From positions 1 through 30,727 of IMG/VR virus record IMGVR_UViG_3300042914_000137: a stretch of 30,727 nt of DNA; one strand, given 5' to 3'. The notes below the pieces were generated by a model that saw nothing but the letters and a program-made list of their open reading frames with translations, was not told the origin of the DNA and did not search any database. This document shows, piece by piece, positions 1 to 5,552 of this stretch; positions within the stretch are counted from its first letter, which is position 1; each line of letters opens with the position of its first letter. A program made the position numbers and the translations under genes. The stretch comes from a virus.

Positions 1-94
1 ACTCCAAATACTGCGAGGCTTACGTTACATTGACAAGCGTTATGGATCACCTTGTAAGGCTTACAGGTTTGCTCTTAGAAAAGGACACTACTAA
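1..94 (+). CDS. Lytic-transglycosylase-like protein, C-terminal end only (5' end outside window)
   Basis: The open frame starting at base 2 runs 30 codons to a TAA at 92-94. Its residues include GLRYIDKRYGSPCKAYRFAL followed by RKGHY. This matches the C-terminal signature of phage and actinobacterial lytic transglycosylase (SLT-type) domains, in which G-L-x-Y-I-x-x-R-Y-G-x-P-x-x-A is followed by an aromatic-rich G-[HW]-[YW] end. Such enzymes cut the glycan strand of peptidoglycan and can act in the virion during entry or at lysis. Only the tail is visible, so the catalytic Glu cannot be checked. A terminator follows at 143-168, which fits the end of a rightward unit. The competing frame 3 reading lacks family resemblance. 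Confidence 0.62.
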   Translation, partial: LQILRGLRYIDKRYGSPCKAYRFALRKGHY

Positions 95-142
95 GATAGA
101 GGACTGCTGAGAGTTACTTATCCTTTCGCTCAGCGTAAGATC

Positions 143-168
143 GCCCCGCCTCGTGCGGGGCTTTCTTA
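143..168 (+). terminator. Rho-independent terminator after the transglycosylase-like gene
   Basis: A perfect 7-bp GC stem (GCCCCGC at 143-149, GCGGGGC at 155-161) with loop CTCGT is followed by CTTTCTTATT-type T-rich sequence. It lies about 50 bp after the TAA at 94. A second, weaker inverted repeat (GCTGAG 106-111 / CTCAGC 129-134) lies just upstream. The T-tract is on the plus side, so it serves rightward transcription. Confidence 0.85.
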
Positions 169-293
169 TTTCGTGGTGTCGAATTGTTAGTGATTTACTT
201 TGTCAAGTCGTCTTGCTTTTCGGGAGTGTCGCCGTTCAAGGTAAGTAAAAAATCACCAGACCAAAAAGTGCGCTGAGTAGAATAGTCCCTGAG

Positions 294-308
294 CCACAAA
301 GTTTGTGG
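294..308. repeat. Short palindrome ahead of the 323-499 gene
   Basis: CCACAAAGTTTGTGG is an almost perfect palindrome (CCACAA / TTGTGG around AGT). It lies 11-16 bp before the ribosome-binding site of the next gene. It could be an operator or a small hairpin in the leader. TAGAAT at 278-283 resembles a -10 box, but no good -35 box is present. Otherwise 169-293 shows nothing I can assign. Confidence 0.35.
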
Positions 309-322
309 TCGAAAGGATAAGT

Positions 323-499
323 ATGAAACTAAAGAAAGTAAAAAGAGGAAGTTACCAATACAAGAACTACTGTATTGACTATCTTCCAGAGATAAAGATA
401 TGGAACGTCTCTTGCTGGCACTCTGCTGGCTGGCAGTTCAGGGCAGAGTTCAAGACCTTGCGTGAGTGCCGTGAGTGGCTAGTAAAGGAGCAGTCATAA
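323..499 (+). CDS. Small hypothetical protein (58 aa)
   Basis: The ATG at 323 is chosen over an in-frame GTG at 305 because an AAAGGA ribosome-binding site lies 6-7 bases before the ATG. The product begins MKLKKVKRGSYQY. It is rich in aromatic residues, with several Trp, and ends in a Lys/Glu/Arg-rich helix (TLRECREWLVKEQS). No family is recognised. The pattern of a basic N-terminus, a Trp-rich centre and a charged helix suits a small soluble phage protein. It directly abuts the next tiny gene (TAA 497-499, ATG 500), so the two form a rightward pair that converges with the large leftward operon. Confidence 0.6.
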   Translation: MKLKKVKRGSYQYKNYCIDYLPEIKIWNVSCWHSAGWQFRAEFKTLRECREWLVKEQS

Positions 500-622
500 A
501 TGGAGTGCTGTGACCATAGATGGAGTAAAAGATATTGCTTCTGTCATCGCTGCTTTGGATACGATCCAGAGTTTGCGGGTTATGAATGTGATGTCGAGAA
601 AGAAAGAATGAAGAAAGACTAA
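500..622 (+). CDS. Tiny Cys/His-rich protein, probable zinc binder (40 aa)
   Basis: The ATG at 500 follows the previous stop immediately. An AAAGGAG ribosome-binding site lies at 484-490 inside the preceding gene, with 9-base spacing, which is strong support. The 40-residue product starts MECCDHRWSKRYCFCHRCFG. It holds Cys at 3, 4, 13, 15 and 18 and His at 6 and 16, then an acidic and finally a Lys/Glu-rich tail. The Cys/His cluster suggests a single zinc site. No named family is recognised. The TAA (620-622) overlaps the stop of the convergent FmdB-like gene on the other strand by four bases. Confidence 0.65.
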   Translation: MECCDHRWSKRYCFCHRCFGYDPEFAGYECDVEKERMKKD

Positions 623-795
623 CCCTTATCAGTAGTATAGAAGCCTCCGCCTTTGAAAGATATGGCGGGGGCTTCATACTTTCTATTGACAGTCGAACCG
701 CATTGAGGACAGTCGTAATCCACCTCAATATCGTGGATAGATCTGATGATGAGGAGGACATTGCCACAGGCAGGACATTCGTATTCGTATTTCAT
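619..795 (-). CDS. FmdB-type zinc-ribbon protein (58 aa)
   Basis: The start is the ATG at 795, because it overlaps the upstream TGA as ATGA. A longer in-frame extension to 825 would run inside the preceding gene. The product has two CxxC knuckles (Cys7/10 and Cys29/32) separated by about 18 residues, and a Gly-rich tail (FKGGGFYTTDKG). This is the usual layout of the FmdB/putative regulatory zinc-ribbon family (Pfam PF09723 type), which is common in phages. Its role is not established; DNA, RNA or protein binding is possible. It is the last gene of the leftward DNA-metabolism operon. No hairpin terminator is seen beyond it. Confidence 0.8.
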   Translation of the reverse strand: MKYEYECPACGNVLLIIRSIHDIEVDYDCPQCGSTVNRKYEAPAISFKGGGFYTTDKG

Positions 796-1274
796 ACTAC
801 TAACAACTCCACAGGGACACGCCACCCGTTGATTGAGGTGTCATAGAAATCATCTTTCATATAGTTATCTGCTCTAAACCAACCATAGATTTCCACACGT
901 GAGAAGTATTCTTCATCAAGGACTTTAGTTCCATAGATAATACGACCAGCATCTTTAGTCCAGAAGGGGATAGCGCCATAGGTGCGAACAGTTCTTACTT
1001 CAAAGTCACCGACATCTGCTATCTCTTTGCGTTGAGTATGAAATCTATTGGGATACCAAGGGACATTCCAAGGCAAGTTATATTGGCGAGCAACCGCCCA
1101 TTCAGAAACGTTGGCTCTGATATTGGCATAGAGTTCTGGCTCTAGGCGACCAGACTTCTTACCTTCTGCATAGTTAGGGCGATCAACGCTACCGAACTTA
1201 GTAAGCCAGCGTTCAACGCCAAGTGTGGTGCAGACACGTACTTCTTCTTGTGATAGTTCAACGATTATCCCCAA
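792..1274 (-). CDS. Putative PD-(D/E)XK-type nuclease-like protein (160 aa), TTG start
   Basis: The frame is open to 1325, but the TTG at 1274 is preferred. A perfect AGGAGG at 1284-1289 sits 9 bases before it, and this start leaves only a 10-bp overlap with the sigma-like gene. The residue pattern resembles the restriction-endonuclease fold: Glu58 in an A-N-x-x-E-W-A-V-A helix, then D87-x-x-D90-F-E92-V-R94, where the canonical Lys is replaced by Arg, and later a V-E-I-Y-G-W-F-R strand. A glycine-tryptophan strand after the E-x-R motif is seen in several uncharacterised phage PD-(D/E)XK proteins. The family call is inferred from motifs only. The gene overlaps the FmdB-like gene by ATGA. Confidence 0.5.
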   Translation of the reverse strand: MGIIVELSQEEVRVCTTLGVERWLTKFGSVDRPNYAEGKKSGRLEPELYANIRANVSEWAVARQYNLPWNVPWYPNRFHTQRKEIADVGDFEVRTVRTYGAIPFWTKDAGRIIYGTKVLDEEYFSRVEIYGWFRADNYMKDDFYDTSINGWRVPVELLVV

Positions 1275-1900
1275 GGGCTGTCGCCTCCTATATTGTTTTG
1301 TAGTTTGCGTAGTGCTTGGGTACATCTACGATCAGCAGTAGAGATAGCACATTCCAGATACTCAGAGATGAGTTGGAGAGTGAGGTTGTCGTGGTAGCGA
1401 AGGCGAAGTATCTCTTGGTCTTGCTTCTCTAGTTTCTCGTAAGCCTTCTTGATATCTACCAGCATAGCCAGCAAGTTGCCACCTTCAGCAGGGGCAGAGG
1501 GCTTGCGAGGAGTACCATCATTGACAAGGATCTGACTCTGCTCTAAAGCAGTATCACTAATAACGCTCTTGATTACAAACGGCAGGAGTTGTGAGATAGT
1601 AACTGTGTCATAGTACGCCTCATCGTTGAGATGATAGCCAGACTTACTAGCCTTTTCTTTTCTAGCGTAACGCTCTAAGCATCTGCGTATCTGCCACGCT
1701 ACTCGCTTCTCATTCCACTTACGCTGAACCTCATTCTCATCAGAGAGTAGTTCATTGAAGTTCTCAGCACGAGAAAGAACGAAAGCCCACGCCTCTTGGA
1801 GTAAGTCACCTCGCTCTGTGTATGCTCTGAATCTGCGGTGGATAGTGGTGACAACGCTAGGAACTAGGTCATCTAAGCAGGGGTGTAGTTGATTAGTCAC
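1265..1900 (-). CDS. Sigma-70-like RNA polymerase factor (211 aa), GTG start
   Basis: The C-terminal third (about residues 150-205) reads as a sigma region 4 / GerE-like helix-turn-helix: YEKLEKQDQEILRLRY, then L-x-L-x-x-I-S-E-Y-L and a basic recognition helix, then ALRKLQ. The N-terminal part has an R-G-D-L-L-Q-E-A-W helix and R-V-A-W-Q-I-R-R-C-L-E-R, reminiscent of sigma region 2. Known sigma factors bind core RNA polymerase and select promoters. The inference here is a phage factor for middle or late promoters. The GTG at 1900 overlaps the end of the HNH gene by 8 bp, with GAGG five bases upstream. A WhiB gene lies upstream in the same operon, and WhiB proteins act through sigma region 4. 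Confidence 0.68.
   Translation of the reverse strand: MTNQLHPCLDDLVPSVVTTIHRRFRAYTERGDLLQEAWAFVLSRAENFNELLSDENEVQRKWNEKRVAWQIRRCLERYARKEKASKSGYHLNDEAYYDTVTISQLLPFVIKSVISDTALEQSQILVNDGTPRKPSAPAEGGNLLAMLVDIKKAYEKLEKQDQEILRLRYHDNLTLQLISEYLECAISTADRRCTQALRKLQNNIGGDSPWG
1284..1289 (-). promoter_or_regulatory. Strong ribosome-binding site inside the sigma-like gene that fixes a TTG start
   Basis: Read on the minus strand this is AGGAGG, 9 bases before the TTG at 1274. It also codes for a Gly-Gly near the C-terminus of the upstream sigma-like protein. No ATG or GTG lies at a suitable distance, so it decides the start of the nuclease-like gene. Confidence 0.75.
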
Positions 1901-2183
1901 GATGCCTCGCTAAGTATTCTAACGCTTTGATAAGAGTGAGTAGATCATCACCCATCAAACCAATAGCGCGATTGTGATTTGAGCAGAGAAGACCACGTAC
2001 CTTTCCTGTCTTATGATCGTGGTCAATATCTAAAGCGCGTCTCTCGGTAGGCTTCTTGCCACATACATAGCAACCACCACCTTGTTCTTCGAGGATACGT
2101 TCATAATCAGGGACATCAATCCCATACATTCGTATCCGTGAGATGCGTTGTTCTTCGTAAGTTTTATTTCGGGTGCGTGGCAT
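1893..2183 (-). CDS. Endonuclease VII-like HNH endonuclease (96 aa)
   Basis: The protein matches the recombination endonuclease VII family (Pfam PF02945 type). It has Cys38-x-x-Cys41, then the catalytic stretch LDIDHDHKTGKVRGLLC with D54-H55 and H57, and Cys67-S-N-H70-N, followed by L-M-G-D-D. The four zinc ligands and the beta-beta-alpha metal core are all present at normal spacing. T4 endonuclease VII resolves branched DNA during packaging. Short actinophage relatives are more often generic nicking enzymes, and some are free-standing homing endonucleases. The ATG at 2183 lies within the last 20 bp of the small gene before it. The upstream sequence is only a weak ribosome-binding site, so translation is probably coupled. 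Confidence 0.85.
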   Translation of the reverse strand: MPRTRNKTYEEQRISRIRMYGIDVPDYERILEEQGGGCYVCGKKPTERRALDIDHDHKTGKVRGLLCSNHNRAIGLMGDDLLTLIKALEYLARHRD

Positions 2184-2307
2184 CGTATTGTTCGGCTCTC
2201 TTATTCATCATCTCTACGTAACGGGCAGCCTTCAACTTCTTTGCTTCTGCTATTTTCTTTCTGCGTAACGCCGCTTTATATGGAGTCCAGTCTTTCTTCT
2301 TAGTCAT
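2164..2307 (-). CDS. Tiny basic protein (47 aa)
   Basis: ATG 2307 to TAA 2164 encodes a product starting MTKKKDWTPYKAALRRKK. It is mostly one Lys/Arg/Ala-rich helix, with about a third basic residues, and ends DATHPK. An AGGGG ribosome-binding site lies 5 bases before the ATG. The start overlaps the stop of the upstream tiny gene as ATGACTAA, and the end overlaps the HNH gene by 20 bp. These couplings support translation despite the short length. Its helical, highly basic nature suggests nucleic-acid binding, but no family is recognised. Confidence 0.62.
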   Translation of the reverse strand: MTKKKDWTPYKAALRRKKIAEAKKLKAARYVEMMNKRAEQYDATHPK

Positions 2308-2428
2308 TATTACCCCTGACTATTTTTAGAGCAATCAACTTCATACCAAGAGCATTGAGTTTAGATAAATCAATATCAACAGCCTCAATCTCTTTGGCTA
2401 TTTGCTCTCTGATTTCTTGCTCAGTCAT
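2300..2428 (-). CDS. Tiny hypothetical protein (42 aa)
   Basis: ATG 2428 to TAA 2300 encodes MTEQEIREQIAKEIEAVDID and then a hydrophobic-basic helix (LNALGMKLIALKIVRG). The start overlaps the stop of the DUF1599 gene as ATGACTGA, and the stop overlaps the next start as ATGACTAA. It is therefore held in the operon by coupling at both ends, although it has no clear Shine-Dalgarno sequence of its own. The acidic N-terminal helix and amphipathic second helix look like a small partner protein. No function can be given. Confidence 0.6.
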   Translation of the reverse strand: MTEQEIREQIAKEIEAVDIDLSKLNALGMKLIALKIVRGNND

Positions 2429-2837
2429 TGGGTAGTTCAGGCCACTTCTTATCTAATACCATAATTGCAATAGCGGAATAGTTGAGCAAGTCTATGAAGG
2501 AGTCTCGGAGTGACTCGTTAGAGGGAGCGACCTTGCTATCAAGGAGGTTATTGATGCGAGCCACCTTGTCCCACATTCGCACCCTGAGTCCGTTGAGTGG
2601 GCCACCTGGACTGTGAGCGATGTTCTTTGGGCCGTAATCTTTATGCTTGCGTAGAAGCAGATTTCCTGCTGTGTCGAGGATTCTCCAGACATCTTTTACA
2701 AACTCCTCATCTACTTTCTTGCTGGCATCGGCTGGCAAGTTATCGTCCCAGCCTTGTAATCTATCGAGACTATTATCATCCCCATATCCATCAATAATCT
2801 GGCTGCCTCTTGGAGATCCTTTTTCTTGCTCACTCAC
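2421..2837 (-). CDS. DUF1599 / nucleotide-modification-associated domain 1 protein (138 aa)
   Basis: Residues about 45-130 match the DUF1599 (Nmad1) domain. A helix ending L-L-R-K-H-K-D-Y-G-P-K-N-I precedes the loop GGPLNGLRVRMWDKVARINN, and then comes ESLRDSFIDLLNYSAIAIM. This all-helical domain is found in phages near nucleotide-metabolism and DNA-modification genes, and its fold has been linked to the MazG-like group. The exact reaction is not settled. The first 40 residues are polar, Asp-rich and probably disordered. The start is GTG at 2837, with AGGAGG six bases upstream and a GTGA overlap with the TOPRIM gene. Confidence 0.8.
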   Translation of the reverse strand: MSEQEKGSPRGSQIIDGYGDDNSLDRLQGWDDNLPADASKKVDEEFVKDVWRILDTAGNLLLRKHKDYGPKNIAHSPGGPLNGLRVRMWDKVARINNLLDSKVAPSNESLRDSFIDLLNYSAIAIMVLDKKWPELPND

Positions 2838-3478
2838 TTCACTCCTCCTAATAGGGTTGATAACTCTTGTGGTCCGTGCTGTAAATAAAACTCATTGATA
2901 TCCATACCAAGCGGTAAGTTTACTATCTGAGAGTTGATAACTTCAGACGCAACACGCTTGGAAAACTCTGCTCCTGGGTTAGTCCCGTCTTCTTTCAAAT
3001 CATTATCGCCTACCACATAGACAGTATCAAAGCCCGTCAATAACTTGGCATAGTACGGCTTCCACGCAGCAACTCCTGGCACTCCCACTGCTGGAATACC
3101 CAAGATGCCAGAGATAATAACTGCATCTAACTCACCTTCAGTAATCACAATATGTGATGAGTCCACCGCTACATCAACCACGTTATACAGGTGCAACTTC
3201 TGCCCTGTTGGTTGCCCATACTTAGGCTTGCCATCATCTAATCTTCTAAACTTTACGCTGACTGCAATACCAAGAGCGGTGATATATGGAATGGATAGCC
3301 ACCCAACAAACTGTTCGTGACCAGGTGCAGGATCCACAACAGTTCCCAACATAAACTGGTCTGCAACTTCCTTAGATATTCCACGTCCTTCGAGATACTT
3401 TAGCGTTGCCTCGTCTATGCCTTGACTGTAACGTGTGACCGCTTCCAGTAACAATTTCGACTGCTCGTTTGACTGCAT
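2834..3478 (-). CDS. DNA primase, TOPRIM subunit (214 aa)
   Basis: The N-terminal region contains the primase signature YLEGRGISKEVADQFMLG (about 28-45). A TOPRIM domain follows with E114-G-E116 in VITEGELDAV, then D158-N-D160 in the metal-binding D-x-D position, and G-M-D193-I-N-E-F near the end. This is the catalytic half of a DnaG-like primase, which makes RNA primers. The CHC2 zinc-finger half is in the preceding gene, in another frame. The two genes overlap by 107 bp. The ATG at 3478 has GGAG seven bases upstream, so independent initiation is possible. A +1 shift of ribosomes from the first gene could also produce a fused protein. Confidence 0.85.
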   Translation of the reverse strand: MQSNEQSKLLLEAVTRYSQGIDEATLKYLEGRGISKEVADQFMLGTVVDPAPGHEQFVGWLSIPYITALGIAVSVKFRRLDDGKPKYGQPTGQKLHLYNVVDVAVDSSHIVITEGELDAVIISGILGIPAVGVPGVAAWKPYYAKLLTGFDTVYVVGDNDLKEDGTNPGAEFSKRVASEVINSQIVNLPLGMDINEFYLQHGPQELSTLLGGVK

Positions 3479-3749
3479 CTTTGAACTCCAAGTTCTCCTT
3501 CTCCATCACAATAGCGACAGATGACCCACCCTTACCACAGGTATGACAGTAATATAAGTTGTCATACGTATTCATTACTGCACTACGCCGAGAGTCATCG
3601 TGGATACAACACTTGACGCTGGCGCTCTTACCCTCTCTTACTTCCCCACCATAGTAGGAAACGATTACTGCTACGGGGATTGCGTCTGCATCAACGGAGC
3701 CTTTACTCCTCTTCGGACGAACCACCCTGGACCAGTCTTGTGCTGGCAT
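3372..3749 (-). CDS. DNA primase, CHC2 zinc-finger subunit (125 aa)
   Basis: The zinc-binding domain of DnaG-type primases is clear. C47-C-I-H50 is followed by D-D-S-R-R-S, then YYCHTCGKGG with C68 and C71, and a helix L-E-F-K-D-A-V-K-R-A-V-E. In known primases this domain helps template recognition. The ATG at 3749 is chosen because AAAGGAG lies seven bases upstream; the frame is open a little further to a TTG. The last 25 residues (from TGSGH onward) are Arg-rich, unlike the rest, and are read in the region shared with the TOPRIM gene. They may be an out-of-frame tail. Confidence 0.82.
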   Translation of the reverse strand: MPAQDWSRVVRPKRSKGSVDADAIPVAVIVSYYGGEVREGKSASVKCCIHDDSRRSAVMNTYDNLYYCHTCGKGGSSVAIVMEKENLEFKDAVKRAVEIVTGSGHTLQSRHRRGNAKVSRRTWNI

Positions 3750-3847
3750 CCGCAGTCTCCTTTGCAATAGCCGTGTAGTTCTTCTGACTTCTCATACTTT
3801 CCTTGTGAGTTGAAGTCACCACCCACACTGCAGTCATCGCAAATCAT
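3671..3847 (-). CDS. Small Cys-rich zinc-ribbon protein (58 aa), nested in the start of the primase gene
   Basis: ATG 3847 overlaps the upstream stop as ATGA, and TAG is at 3671. The product starts MICDDCSVGGDFNSQGKYEK. It has Cys3-x-x-Cys6, and Cys28, Cys32 and Cys34 with His36, then HKTGPGW-type and PLMQTQSP endings. This composition recalls a short zinc-ribbon protein that recurs in aquatic phages, but I know of no assigned function. The last 79 bp are shared, in a different frame, with the CHC2 primase gene, whose ribosome-binding site lies inside this gene. That overlap and the intact Cys pairs argue that both frames are translated. Confidence 0.72.
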   Translation of the reverse strand: MICDDCSVGGDFNSQGKYEKSEELHGYCKGDCGCQHKTGPGWFVRRGVKAPLMQTQSP

Positions 3848-4086
3848 TTGACTTCCTCGACAGTAGCATCAGGACCTAAAATGAATTCGTTGTACAAAAC
3901 ATTATCTCCAGTTTCATAAACATCTTGTGCAACTTGACACGCCTCATCCTCGTTGTGTGCTTCAACGTGTACTACTACGCGCCTTTTCATTATCAGTTCA
4001 ACTTTATACTTTTTCTTTTTGTCATTCTTGCCATCTTTGGCAACCCATATCTCACTACTTGTTATCTGTCCTTGTGGTACTGGCAT
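3844..4086 (-). CDS. Small hypothetical protein (80 aa)
   Basis: ATG 4086 is preceded by AAAGGA at six-base spacing. The product has a polar, Lys-rich stretch (about 19-27) followed by a predicted beta-alpha-beta unit: YKVELIMKRRVVVHVEAHNE, then a helix DEACQVAQDVY, then LGPDATVEEVK. A short ferredoxin-like or DUF-type fold with a strand-helix-strand core is possible, but I recognise no family. It overlaps the resolvase-like gene by 32 bp at its start and the zinc-ribbon gene by ATGA at its end, so it sits tightly within the replication operon. Confidence 0.62.
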   Translation of the reverse strand: MPVPQGQITSSEIWVAKDGKNDKKKKYKVELIMKRRVVVHVEAHNEDEACQVAQDVYETGDNVLYNEFILGPDATVEEVK

Positions 4087-4438
4087 TGCTTGTCCTTTCT
4101 ACTAACCATTGATCTAAGTCTTGGATAACCCAAGCCTTTTCTACTCCGTGTTGTCTGCGTTTGACTATAACGAAGGCAGGAGGAGTCGCAACCATCCCCC
4201 GTGCCTTCGCATAGTTCTTTGCTTCTACCTGTGCTTCGTCCCAGAAGGCAGGAAGATTCAGTGACTTGCGATTCTTACACTCTAGAATATAGGTCTGACC
4301 TGCGATTATGGTGACAATATCACCTTCGTCATTAGAGCCAGCCTTTGCAAGTCTTTCAGCAAAGTGACCTAGTTTGCGTAGATACTTCATCACATCGGTT
4401 TCAAACTTGGAACCTTTGACTTTGTTATAACTACTCAA
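4055..4438 (-). CDS. Holliday-junction-resolvase-like PD-(D/E)XK nuclease (127 aa)
   Basis: The motif order of the Hjc/VRR-type resolvase fold is present: G-S-K-F-E13 in the first helix, G-D40 at the start of a strand, and E53-C-K55 in the next strand, followed by a Gln/Glu-containing helix (WDEAQVEAKNYAKARG). The later strand A-F-V-I-V-K-R and W-V-I-Q-D complete the core. Such enzymes cleave branched or recombination DNA with Mg ions. The start is TTG at 4438, because it overlaps the upstream TGA as TTGA and has AGGTG five bases before it. No ATG lies before residue 17. It sits between helicase and primase genes. Confidence 0.78.
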   Translation of the reverse strand: MSSYNKVKGSKFETDVMKYLRKLGHFAERLAKAGSNDEGDIVTIIAGQTYILECKNRKSLNLPAFWDEAQVEAKNYAKARGMVATPPAFVIVKRRQHGVEKAWVIQDLDQWLVERTSNASTTRTDNK

Positions 4439-5274
4439 TGTGTCACCTGTAAGTTTTGATGGAGGTACGCCCGTCCTTGAGAGTCAGCATCACCTATCTG
4501 ACACGCACCAAAGTTTGTAAATAGTGTTGCCCACCGTGAAGCATCAGCATAGTGAGGTCCAAACCGATTCTTCACGGCAGCAACCCGAAGCATTCCTTGG
4601 GAGGGGTCATAACCAAGGGTCAGAATGATGGCAGGTAATTGACTTACTTTGCCGTGTATGGCACGACGAGGAGGGGGCATCGTGGGAGATCCATACTCAC
4701 TCTGTTCTGATACGTGATGAAGCACTAGCACACAGGCTTCGGTCTTGCGTGCCATATCGTGTAACTCCATCATAATTGCACGTAGTCCAGCCCATTCATT
4801 ATCTGTTTCGGCTGCTACATTCATTAGGTTATCTATCACTATAAGTTCAGGTGCAATTCCATACAGTTCGATATACGCCTTTATCTCCATCTCGATATCA
4901 TCGAGTGACGGACTGGAGTCAAAGACCCACTGTATGTTCTGCATCTTAGAAAGATACTCTTGGTAGTGACGTGGATTCTTTTGTAAATTAGTTTCAACTG
5001 TCAGTTGTGAATGACCTGACAGATGAGCAGCAGTACGGATCATTACAGTTGCAGTATCTGTATCTGCTGAGAAGAAGAGTGTTGGGATGTTGGCCTTTAT
5101 CGCATAGACCAAAGCAAACATAGACTTACCTGCATTGGGTGCAGCAGCAACCATACAGACTTGTCCTCGTCTGAACTTTACATTGACATCAGTGGAGACA
5201 AGAGATTTCCATACATCGGGTAGGGGCGTAGCCTTGACGTTCGTGGATTGCCACGCACGAGAAAGTCTAAGCAC
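4435..5274 (-). CDS. RecA/DnaB-like replicative helicase ATPase (279 aa)
   Basis: A single RecA-fold ATPase domain is visible. The Walker A motif APNAGKS is at 45-51, the Walker B motif ELIVID ends at D148, and a VLVLHHVSEQ strand near 182-191 corresponds to the sensor region of DnaB/KaiC-type enzymes. At 279 residues it is much shorter than DnaB (about 450), because the N-terminal helical domain is absent. A short helicase of this kind next to CHC2 and TOPRIM primase genes suggests a separated version of the T7 gp4-type primase-helicase. The GTG at 5274 overlaps the WhiB gene by 8 bp, and a GAGG-containing purine-rich stretch lies upstream. Confidence 0.82.
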   Translation of the reverse strand: MLRLSRAWQSTNVKATPLPDVWKSLVSTDVNVKFRRGQVCMVAAAPNAGKSMFALVYAIKANIPTLFFSADTDTATVMIRTAAHLSGHSQLTVETNLQKNPRHYQEYLSKMQNIQWVFDSSPSLDDIEMEIKAYIELYGIAPELIVIDNLMNVAAETDNEWAGLRAIMMELHDMARKTEACVLVLHHVSEQSEYGSPTMPPPRRAIHGKVSQLPAIILTLGYDPSQGMLRVAAVKNRFGPHYADASRWATLFTNFGACQIGDADSQGRAYLHQNLQVTH

Positions 5275-5548
5275 TTCTCTCTTCCCTCTTTTCTGGTGGT
5301 GGTAGAACTATTCCAAGTTTTCTTCTTATTGTTTGACGCTGACGAGCAGTGAGTCCTCCCCACATACCGTAGCGTTCTTTATTGATTCCCCATTCAGCGC
5401 ATTCAGTTCGGTGACGACAGTTTCCACAGATACGTTTAGCGAGATTGACGTTCTCGTTTTTTCCGTAACCAGATAGATCTTCTGGGAACCAGTAGTCGCC
5501 ATCAACTTCCGCACAGAGAGGACTTTCGTACTCTCGTGGGTCGCGCAC
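5267..5548 (-). CDS. WhiB-family iron-sulfur transcription factor (93 aa), GTG start
   Basis: All family hallmarks are present: Cys12, Cys41-x-x-Cys44 and Cys50 for the [4Fe-4S] cluster, D-Y-W-F-P after the first Cys, the G61-M-W-G-G turn, and a basic C-terminal helix (TARQRQTIRRKLG). WhiB proteins bind region 4 of the primary sigma factor and alter promoter use, and they are found in Actinobacteria and their phages. The frame is open to 5692, but the extra 48 residues lie inside the preceding gene and lack WhiB character. The GTG at 5548, 4 bp after that gene's stop, gives a normal length. The ribosome-binding site is weak, so coupling is likely. Confidence 0.92.
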   Translation of the reverse strand: MRDPREYESPLCAEVDGDYWFPEDLSGYGKNENVNLAKRICGNCRHRTECAEWGINKERYGMWGGLTARQRQTIRRKLGIVLPPPEKREERSA

Positions 5549-5552
5549 TTGG

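Noticed and set aside
42-110. Plus-strand frame from the ATG at 42 to TGA at 110
   Set aside because: Frame 2 (ending at 94) has a transglycosylase-type C-terminus and fits the gene end better; this frame has no family resemblance.
278-283. TAGAAT as a promoter -10 box before the 323 gene (also TACAAT at 7665-7670)
   Set aside because: No acceptable -35 box at 16-18 bp in either case; too weak to list as promoters.
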